64,000 nucleotides of DNA from Silene conica (Eukaryota; Streptophyta; Magnoliopsida; Caryophyllales; Caryophyllaceae). The stretch spans positions 26,017,079 to 26,081,078 of the forward strand of contig CM055313.2 of the NCBI GenBank assembly GCA_029255685.2, read 5' to 3'. The notes beneath the pieces are model-generated. The model saw only the letters and a list, made by a program, of their open reading frames with translations, searched no databases and was not told where the DNA came from. Below are positions 55,106 to 64,000 of this stretch, piece by piece (within the stretch, counting starts at the first letter, position 1; every line of letters starts with the position of its first letter). A program made the translations under genes and the position numbers.

Positions 55106-55419
55106 TAGATGACAGATACACTGCTTCTTTTCCACTTGTTTCTTGCTTTTGTCCTTCGTCTTTTCCTCGGTTACCGTTCCTTTAGGCCTGGTACTGCAAA
55201 ATCGGGGCTTTGGGACTCCTTGACTTGCTTCATCGTCTAAAAGAGCTCATTTTAGACAGAAAAGGCATAGTTTCTTCATCTTTTGCATAATTCCTGCAAA
55301 ATAACAGAAAATACACCAAAGGAAGAAAAAAGGTGGCAAAATGGCACGTAAAGTGCATAGAAATGCATAGAAATGCGTGCTAAATGAAGCCAAAAAGTGT
55401 ATAAAATAAGCACGCATCA

Positions 55420-56259
55420 CCGTCACCAAGTAACGAGCCAACAAGTCGATAGGTCAACCAAGTGACTCGACTCCCACAAGATAGGTCGACAATCGACTCA
55501 AAAACGAGATAGGTCAACTAAGTGACTCGACTCCTACAAGACAGGTCGACAATCGACTCAGTCTAAACCACTACGAAGCAGGCCGACAATCGACTCGTCT
55601 ATACGACTACATATATCCCCCAATCTTAGACTATCCAACCCCCTGGTAGGACGACAACAACAGACTGTCCTAGTCTAAATCTGACCAGACTCTCAGGGCG
55701 TAAACAATTCACGTCCCCGATTCGACAAGTATCCCAAGCTCAGGATACCCCCAAGACTCGAACCACCATGGAACGAGATACGCCCCAAAGCAGACGTACA
55801 ACCTAAAACCTGACCGGGAGGACCAAGCCCCTACGGTCAACCAGCAGCACAATGCAATCAGGTGAGAACTCGAGTCATGCACCAACTCATAGTTTTCACA
55901 TAAACCACACAATGACATCTCAAAGATGTTCGCAAATGAGTTCCAATAAAACAATGACTTAAAACTCGATCAATAGTTCTACTATTCCATTTCTAAGACT
56001 CCACTCAACTCTTAGCCAATTTTGGAAACTATTTGAGGTGAGAGCCGGTTTCCCTTCCGATTGTCCGGCCGGGGGTCTTTCTCCTCAAACCAATTTCCGA
56101 ACCCGGTGTAATAGCCGTCCAAACCTCTTGTACTTCAAACAAACTCGATTAGTAAATCGATACTCCTTTTCTATACATCCATTCAACACTTAGCCAACTT
56201 CGGAAACCGTTTTGAGGCGAGAGCCGGTTTCCCTTCCAGTTGCCCGACGGGGGGTCTTT
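55420..56259. repeat. unidentified repeat block between retroelements
   Basis: Less AT-rich than its surroundings. AGGTCGACAATCGACTCA recurs at about 55472, 55544 and (altered) 55578. A longer unit (CTTAGCCAA...GAGAGCCGGTTTCCCTTCC...GGGGGTCTTT) occurs at 55999-56080 and 56182-56259. This looks like part of the LTR or 3' region of another gypsy element, but I cannot name it. The Copia at 56260 is inserted in it. Confidence 0.6.
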
Positions 56260-57290
56260 TGTGGGAAAATATCCGTATATATTCCCAATACTTTATATGC
56301 AGGATTATAACAAATTTTTAGTGTACGATTAATAGTCATAAACGAAGAACAAGATACAAAGATTTGGATCGAGAATTAACCTTATGTCCTTGCAAAGGCC
56401 TAAGATCAGATATCAAAATAGATATCCTCCTAATCGTTGCACCCAAGATATTCCAAGATATACCCCTTTTTGAGTTAGAAATTGCAAAATTACCTTTAAT
56501 TTTGTGTAAGATGAAAGCTTGAGAGAGGGAGTATGTATGTCGTGTAACCGGTGTCGCATAGGGGGGTGTGCCATGTGCTATTTATAGGGGGTGGTGTTTG
56601 ATCGTCCGTATATCTCTTAAACACCTTACATAGTTTAGATAGGATAATCAAATCCGTATTTGATTCTACCTAAACTACTGCGTAAACAAATAACAAACTC
56701 TATCTTATGGCACTACCTATCTGACCGAAAATACTCCCAACTGGTCGAAAATTTTATCTGATTCGGCCTTAGTAACCGATTTAATTAATTGCATGAATTC
56801 GGTTATTATTCTCTCTTGTGCGTAATGTTTTATCTTATAAATATCGTATATTTATAATCTAAACAATTAAATATAACCTTTTATATTTAACTGAATCATT
56901 TAATCCTTATAAAATGCTTTCATTACACACTAATTAAATTTAACATTTTAAATTTAATCACGAATTAACATTTTAATTCGTCTTAGATATTATTATTTAA
57001 TCAGTATAAATAATTATATCATCATTACTTTGACTAACTGTTTAGTCGAATAGGGCATCAATATGATTACATTTTCATCTAATCATATCTCTCAGATTCT
57101 ATCCTTTAGGTGTGACTCTTAGGGACCAGTTGATACCGCCATCTGTATGACAATGACGTCAAACTTTCTAGCAAACCAACCGTTATTGATAAACGTGAAT
57201 CAACTGACTAAAATAAAAAGTATACCCTGTGTTTCTTTAAGAGACGTGTGCGTGTTGTCGCACTAACTGTTGAGGACACTAGCTCCAACA
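56260..57290 (-). repeat. 3' LTR of the second Copia
   Basis: Starts TGTGGGAAAATATCC and ends AGCTCCAACA on the plus strand. 1031 bp, diverged from the LTR of the intact element but with shared blocks (GGGACCAGTTGA, ATCCTTTAGGTGTGAC-like, AACCGTTATTGATAAACGTG). It lacks the 74-bp extension seen there. Confidence 0.8.
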
Positions 57291-58072
57291 ATCTCCCACT
57301 TGTCCGTACAAGTGTATGTGCGATAACCGATTCTCATATCCAATTAAATTTCTCCCACTCAATGTAAAACAATTTGCAAATCTGTATTCACAAAGGTCGT
57401 ATTTTACAAGCGATCTGTATCAAGGGTGGTTTTCCCGACTAGAGAGTTACTCAACTGATAACGAATCATTATTCGAGCTTGGCCAAGCATTTCAGTTACT
57501 ACTCCTCGAGTGGCCCTGAGAAATATTAAAACCTGATAAGGGGTGGATATTTCCTTCAACTCGAATCTTGCAGATGTAAGCATAGTATGAAATGACCCAA
57601 AAAAAATATGCTTAGCCCCAGTTACGGTCAGCTAGTGAGTAAGAAATCAAAGTCACCCAAAACTGCCCTTTATCTCAAGAAACAGTCGACAGTCAAAAGA
57701 ATCGACTCAAGGAACACGATGGACGTCCTATCCACGACCCGACACCGAATGTTCAGTAACATTTAGGACTCCATTGCGTCGTCACGAAAATGTCCTACGA
57801 GTTATCGTTATAATCTCGTATCTGTGATCGATCAGTCAACGATTTGACTTATGGTTTATTGAACCCACCATCAATCGACGTCACAAAATAATTGCCAGAG
57901 TTATCAGCTCGTGTAGGCGATTACGGACAAAAACAAATATAATGTAATTCGGTTCACTTTGTGGTGTTCAATGTTGTCAGTACAATCCACATGAAAAACA
58001 ATATATAAAACAAAATCGATGGTGTTATAAATAGTATATGAAAGAGATACAATATCCAATTCACAAAATGTA

Positions 58073-61000
58073 CTAATACAACTCAGGAACACGTTTAATT
58101 CCCATTGAAATAACGTGCCCTTCATGTTTATCATGTATTAATGGTTTAGTGAGAGGTTCTGCGATGTTGTCATCTGTCGCAATCTTGTCTATCACTATCT
58201 CCTTTTGCTCCACGTAGTCTCGAATGAGGTGAGCTTTCCGCAGTACATGTCTAGATTTGTTGCTAGACTTAGGCTCCTTAGCCTGGAAGATGTCACCTCT
58301 ATTGTCGCAATAGATGGTGATCGGGTTGTTCGAACTAGGAACTACAGTGAGTCCTTGTAAGAACTGACACATTCATATAGCTTCCTTTGCAGCTTCTGAA
58401 GCGGCATAGTACTTGGACTCAGTAGTATAATCTGCAATAACACTCTGCTTGGAGCTTTTCCAACTGACAGCAGTGCCATTAAGAGTAAAAACAAATCTAG
58501 ACTGAGATTTCGAGTCATCGCGATCCGTTTGGAAGCTAGCATCTGCGTAACCGTTTGCGCAAAGCTCAGTGCCTCCACCATAAGTCAATACCCAATATTT
58601 AGTCCTCCGCAGGTACTTAAAGAATGTTTTTAACAGCCATCCAGTGTGGTTCACTTGGATTGTCTTGGTACCGACTCGTCATACTCAAAGCATATGCCAC
58701 GTCTGGACGTGTGCATATCATGGCATACATGATCGATCCTATAGCTGACGCATAAGGAATGCGACTCATGCGCTCGACCTCTTCCGGTGTCTTAGGTGCT
58801 GGAGTCTTACTCAAATGCACCCCCGAGATCATCGGAAGTAACCCCTTTTTGGTGTTGGTCATGCTGAATCTGTCAAGAATCTTATCTATATAAGACTCCT
58901 GACTCAGTGATAACATCCGTCGTGATCTATCTCTATAGATACAGATCCCCAATGTACATTGTGCCTCACCCAGATCTTTCATCCCGAAATGGTTCTTTAA
59001 CCATACTTTAACCGAAGATAATAGAGGGATGTCATTTCCGATCAAGAGTATGTCGTCGACATACAACACCAGAAAGATGATCTTGCTCCCACTAGACTTG
59101 ATATATAAGCATGGTTCTTCGACTGACCGAATAAAACTATTCTTTTTTATCACTTGGTCGAAGCGATGATTCCAACTCCTAGAGTCCTAGATGTTTGCTT
59201 AAGTCCATAAATGGAACGCTTAACATTGCATACTTTCTTCGGATTTTTAGGATCTGTGAAACCTTCGGGTTGTACCATGTACAAGTCCTCCTCCAAATAA
59301 CCGTTTAAGAAGGCGGTTTTCACATCCATTTGCCATATTTCATAGTCATGAAATGCAGCAATCGCTAAGATAATCCTAATGGAACGCAACATGACTACGG
59401 GTGCAAAAATCTCATCATAGTGCAACCCTTGCACTTGAGTGAAACCGTTTGCCACTAGTCGTGCCTTATAGGTGTCTGGTTGTCCCTCAATAGAACGCTT
59501 TATCTTATAAAGCCATTTGCAGTGAAGAGGTCGTACATTATCAGGCAAATCAACCAATTCTCATACGTTATTCTCATACATGGAGTCCATTTCGGATTGC
59601 ATGGCATTGAGCCATAGCTTTTAGTAGGAACAAGTCATGGCACCTTTATAGGTCATGGGTTCGTTACTCTCTAAGAGAAAAACTTCAACTCCGTCAAGTT
59701 CCTCGATCATACCGATGTATCTATCTGGAGGAATGAAGTGTCTACCCGACCTTCTGGGTTCCTCAGGAATACTGACTGCAACAGAAGATGAAGGAACGGT
59801 TTCCTCCATAGGTTGCTCAGTAGTTGGTTCTTGAACCTTCGACAGATCGAAGGTTCTATTATTTGTCTTATTCTCGAGAAACTCTTTCTCTAAGAACTTC
59901 GCACTAGCCGCAACAAAAATGCGGTGTTCGGTAGGCGAATAGAAGTAATGACCAAATATTCCTTATGGATAACCAATAAAGTATGTCTTGACCGATCGCG
60001 GGCCGAGCTTGTCCTCGTGTCTCCACTTGACATAAGCCTCGCAGCCCCAAATCCGAATAAAGGACAAGTTAGGGACCGTTCCCTTCCATATCTCATATGG
60101 AGTCTTATCAACAGCTTTAGACGGACTTCGGTTAAGTATAAGAGCAGCTGACAATAGAGCAAATCCCCATAAAATCCGGCACAACTGTGTGACTCATCAT
60201 GGATCGAACCATGTCTAAGAGTGTTCGATTTCTCAGTGCGGACACACCATTTAATTGTGGTGTTCCAGGTGGAGTTAACTGTAGTATTATACCACAGTTT
60301 TTAAGGTGTTGATCAAACTCATTTGAAAGATACTCACCACCACGATCTGATCGTAGTGCTTTAATCTTTCTATCCAGTTGGTTTTCAACCTTCACCTGGA
60401 ATTCCTTGAACTTTTCAAAGGATTCACTTTTATGCTTCATTAAATAGACATATCCGTATCTACTTAAATCGTCCGTGAAAGTGATGAAATATCTATAGCC
60501 GTCTCGTGCGGTGATTGACATAGGTCCACATACATCTGTGTGTACGAGGCTTAATAAGTCAGCAGCGCGCATTCCAACACCTTTGAAGGAAATACGAGTC
60601 ATTTTGCCTATGAGACATGATTCACATGTGCCAAATGATCCATAATCAAATGGAGATATAGCGCCATTCTGTATTAGCTGTTTTACACGTTTCTCATTGA
60701 TGTGTCCCATACAACAGTGCCATAGATATGTTTGGTCTTTGTCACCAACCTTTAATTTCTTATTATTCACGTGTATTTTTCAGTCGATTGATCTAAGACA
60801 TATATACCATTCATGGAAACTGCTTTACCATAAAGCATTCCATTTAAAGAGAAAATACAGCTATTATCCTTTATTAAGAATGAAAATCCGTCTTTATCGA
60901 GTACGGAAACTGAAATAATGTTCTTAGATAAACTGGGTACATAATAACAGTTATACAGATATAACTCGAAACCGCTCGGTAGCTGTATCACATATGTTCC

Positions 61001-62106
61001 CATGGAAGCAGCAGCAACTTTTGTTCCATTCCCGACTCGCAGGTCCGCATCACCCTTTGCGAGAGGTGTGATGTTTTTTAGGCCCTACACATGATTACAC
61101 AGATGAGAACCACAACCAGTATCAAGTACCCAAGTTCCGAAACTTGCATGGTTAATCTCAATCATATGAATATAAGATGACATACCAACAGGAGTGACGC
61201 GGCCTGCTTTTATGTCCTCATGGTACACTGGACAGTTCCGCCTCCAATGCCCAGTCTTGTGGCAATGGTGGCACTCAATGTTACCGTCTTTGCTCTTTGT
61301 CTTGCCTACTGGGCTACTTGTCTCACCAGGCCCACTCTTAAATCCGGCCTTTTGAATTTAGGAGGCTTAGCTACTGTTAGCTCTGCTTGAGCCTTTCCCT
61401 TACCCTTTCCCTTGTTTGCAATCATGAGAACGTCTTGCTTCATGCTCCCACTCAATTTAAGATCTTTCTCGGTCTGTACGAGAAGGGAGTGTAGCTCATG
61501 AGGACTTTTCTTCATGTCATTCATGTAATAGTTTGCCCTAAATAAGGAAAACCCATCATGAAGTGAATAAAGCAATCGATCAATGATCACGTTCTCACTG
61601 ATCTTGCAGTTCATGGACTCCAATTTCTCGACATTCTCAATCATATTGAGAATGTGTGGGATAACTGGTTGACCCTTTTGGAGTTTCGCATCGAAAAAGC
61701 GACAGGTGTGCTCATATGAAACGATTCTCGGTGCTTTTGAGAATTCGTTTGTGAGCGTGGTAAAAATCTTATTCGCACCATGGGAAATGTAGCGTCTTTG
61801 CAAATTGGGTTCCATTGCAAAAATAAATAAGTTCTTTATCGCACACGCTTCCATAACGAAATCACTATAGGCTTGTGATACGTTAGCTCGAGCAGTGGGG
61901 CCTGGGTTAGGTGGTAACGGCTCAGTCAAATGCTTGAGCTTACCATCAGCTACAGCTGCATTCCGTAATGCAGCCTCCCAGTCCGCAAAGTTGGACCTAT
62001 CATTTTTCAGTCGCGTGGACTGATTCATGTGGTCCATAAAAGCCTTAAGCCAGGATTCTTTTCGTAGTGTGGCACTAGGCATAGGGGCATCATTATGACC
62101 AACCAT
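58073..62106 (-). pseudogene. Copia gag-pol, multiply broken
   Basis: The gag starts at MVGHNDAPMP (62106) and is open to 61306. Integrase pieces follow at 60132-61003, with a frameshift near 60770 and another near 60165. Linker pieces lie at 59621-59809, reverse transcriptase at 58617-59557 (YVDD present) and RNase H at 58073-58654. I count at least five frameshifts or stops, including a stop near 58373. The C-terminus reads ...SMGIKRVPELY. No full protein can be made. Similarity to the intact element is high throughout. Confidence 0.88.
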
Positions 62107-62179
62107 AGTATTTGCAGTATTATTTTTTTGGGTGAATTCTACACTGTAAAGAAGAAATCTATATAATAACATAAAAAGG

Positions 62180-63290
62180 CATATTGAGCCTCTTTTGAAG
62201 TGACACGTGTCAGGTCTAAGTTTTTTCCACCTAGGATAATATATATCTATACAATTATTCCTCTTTTTAGTTATTACGCAACTATTAATAAAAAATGGTA
62301 AAGCTATTCATTTTACTATGTTTACTGCAACCTTTCGCCTTTCATCTTCTTCTTTGATATAAAAATATTTTGGCAGATTATTCTACAAGTCATTCTCTTT
62401 GATGAAGTCTTTCTCTTAATCTCTTTGTTTTTGTTTCTTGACACCAGGTAATTGACATTTTAACTCTCAGTTCCTACTAATTTTATATTTATTAATATTG
62501 TGAATTTATTTTATAGTTTTACAACTAATAGAGTAACATGATCTCTCTTACACATACTACCGAACCGGTTTAATAATTTGAGATTATATGTGTTAACATT
62601 TACTAAATTCACGTTTTCTGTGAACGTTTTTATATAATATTATTTGTTACGATATCTCCCGGCCCTTTTGTACATCTTTGTTTTTTCTTTCTAATATGAG
62701 AACATATATACTATATAAGAGTTAATATGAATTACGTGTAGACTCAAGATGGGTTATATTTTGAATTATTAGTTTTATTTCTCATAAGTTGTCAATGTGC
62801 TCTTATAACCTCGGTGATACTCCTATATTTGTTATGTATTTCTTATAGAGTAGTGGATTAGTGACTTAGTGTTCAAATTTTTATAGAACAATTAATTAAT
62901 TATGTGATATTATGATTATCTAGAGCTATCAGATCTCTATATTTTTGTCTTTTATTTAACTAACCATGTTGTTTTATCTATATCAAACAGTTGCAACTCT
63001 TGAAGATCACAATATACTATCATGAACTACTGTGTATGAGTTCAAACATTAAACAAGTGTAATCCACATTCACTTATTCTTTGCATATTTGATTACGCTT
63101 GAGGAAAGAATTAGTCTTTGGTAAAGTAACAATCACTATTCAATTCATGGTGCGCAAAACGCTCACCTTCAACAAATTTACCACATCATCAAACATCAAT
63201 GCTAAATATAAATGTACTGTGAATATCACGGGTAAAAGAGCTAGTTAAAACATAATAAGCATACCATCATTTTGTAAATAGTCTAGCAAA
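62180..63290. other. 1.1-kb insertion in the leader of the second Copia
   Basis: Sequence before it (TTCTACACTG.AAAGAAGA) and after it (GCATTTATATAATTGATC) matches the leader of the intact element, where only about 85 bp separates the two. The inserted DNA has no long frame. It does contain the 12-bp palindrome TGACACGTGTCA (62201-62212, a G-box), a GATATAAAAATA word (about 62357), a CT-rich stretch, and GACACCAG/GTAATT (about 62440), which looks like an exon end with a donor. This resembles a captured promoter and leader of a host gene. No clear terminal repeats or target duplication seen. Confidence 0.5.
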
Positions 63291-64000
63291 AACAGTTTAA
63301 TGCGATGACTTTAGCATTTATATAATTGATCTTCCTCAAGAAAAATATAAACGATCCTAAGACTCGATTTCAGTAAATTGATAAGCCAACCTCTTGGCTA
63401 ATTCTACATTTAGAATTCTTGGTAGATAAATTTCTGTAAATTTTATCTTTAGTCCACCATAACCACAGGATCGTACGAGGGTCATGATGTTGAGGTAAAA
63501 TAAGTCAACAGCTACTACTTACCCAACGTAGAAGGGGTCATATGGAGAGTAAGGTCTTATATGCCTGGCGACGAAGAAGGGATTCATAGTAATTTGAGTT
63601 ATAAAAGACTAATCTCAATTTTAGGTTATAGAGGAAGATCCCATCTTCTTTAATTTTAATTCATTTAAGTGAACAATTATCTAACATGCGAGAATGAATA
63701 AACTAAGGTGATGACTTTAAAAAACGTGTGACATCTGTATGTCGACACTGACTAGCATACATACTATATGAGTCAAGTTTCATGCAATCTCAGGTGGTTT
63801 GGTTTACGCGGAAAAATGATGCAAAACATGTGAATGAAAAGCAAAACGGAAATAAAAACGAAAGTAAAACAAGTCCTAGTGTGGCCTATCGTACCAAAAA
63901 GAACAAAAATACAACTTTGAATCCATTCAGCAATGGACCCTAAAAGCTTGTCTTGTCTTGATGCTCCTTCTTGGTGATGTAGTGGGAGTGAGCAATCTGA

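Larger units (their letters stand above)
37966..55419 (-). mobile_element. Athila-like Ty3/gypsy element, split by a Copia insertion
   Basis: On the minus strand it holds a 5' LTR (53912-55419), a primer site matching tRNA-Asp (53891-53906), a gag relic with a CCHC knuckle, an acidic ORF, a long Athila-type ORF and a non-coding 3' part. It ends in a purine-rich tract (complement of TCCTCAAACCAAACCG) and a 3' LTR (37966-39264) truncated at its far end. Without the Copia insertion the internal part is about 5.9 kb. I find no RT, RNase H or integrase, so the element is non-autonomous. Athila assignment rests on the tRNA-Asp primer and the ORF type. Confidence 0.75.
53912..55419 (-). repeat. 5' LTR of the Athila-like element
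   Basis: 1508 bp, TGATGCGTG...CACGCATCA on the plus strand, ends forming a short inverted repeat. It carries a 20-base G-run and a palindrome cluster. The adjoining bases to the right (CCGTC) should be the target duplication, but the other end of the element is lost. Confidence 0.88.
56260..64000 (-). mobile_element. second Copia element, decayed, runs off the window
   Basis: Same family as the intact element. The 3' LTR (56260-57290) is followed on the minus strand by a polypurine tract (complement of ATCTCCCACTTGTCC). A gag-pol region broken by stops and frameshifts follows, then a leader enlarged by an insertion. The 5' LTR and primer site lie beyond 64000. Confidence 0.88.

Overview
The window is nuclear DNA of a flowering plant. 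The evidence is spliced genes with GT/AG introns, plastid and secretory N-termini typical of plants, MITEs, tRNA-derived SINEs, and long stretches of plant LTR retrotransposons. A eudicot, perhaps in the Caryophyllales/Caryophyllaceae, is my best guess. That guess rests on the general look of the repeats and is not proven here. No bacterial, phage or CRISPR features are present.

The first 27 kb is gene-bearing. In order it holds: a four-exon CPBP (CAAX-protease/bacteriocin-processing) membrane protein gene (657-4845, +), whose second intron is swollen by a 141/139-bp tandem array; a compact gene for a 41-residue basic peptide (6285-6410, +); a RING E3 ligase of the membrane-anchored RMA type (14420-15058, -); a three-exon LORELEI-like GPI-anchored protein gene (19941-20815, +); a two-exon plastid riboflavin synthase gene (21142-23320, -), convergent with the previous gene; and a two-exon defensin-like secreted peptide gene (26248-26738, -). 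Between them lie two Stowaway-type MITEs, two MULE-type MITEs with 9-10 bp target-site duplications, two SINE copies, an 828-bp long-inverted-repeat element, and a 2.77-kb Pack-MULE-like element (10137-12905). The last has a 9-bp TSD and carries two exon fragments of a HemW/RSAD1-type radical SAM gene.

From 27.4 kb to the end the window is a repeat graveyard. It runs: a Harbinger-like MITE; a divergent array of about 310-bp satellite units (27848-29740); a Copia remnant with one LTR and gag but no pol (29750-36338); a second copy of the defensin-like gene on a 1.6-kb duplicated segment (36339-37957); and an Athila-like Ty3/gypsy element (37966-55419, minus strand) with a tRNA-Asp primer site, one full and one truncated LTR, a degraded gag and an Athila-type ORF. 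That ORF is split by a very young, intact Copia element (41135-49847, TSD GTCTG, LTRs differing at 2 of 1073 positions). Last come an unidentified block and a second, decayed Copia element of the same family (56260 to beyond the end).

The most unusual signal is a 10-12 bp palindrome, (A)CTCGATCGAG(T). It occurs about 38 times in six clusters. The clusters lie in both LTRs of the Athila-like element, at three places inside that element, and in the leader of the unrelated Copia element. Neighbouring sites are almost always about 21, 30 or 52 bp apart, close to whole numbers of DNA helical turns. This looks like a designed array of protein-binding sites shared by two retrotransposon lineages; that interpretation is inference.
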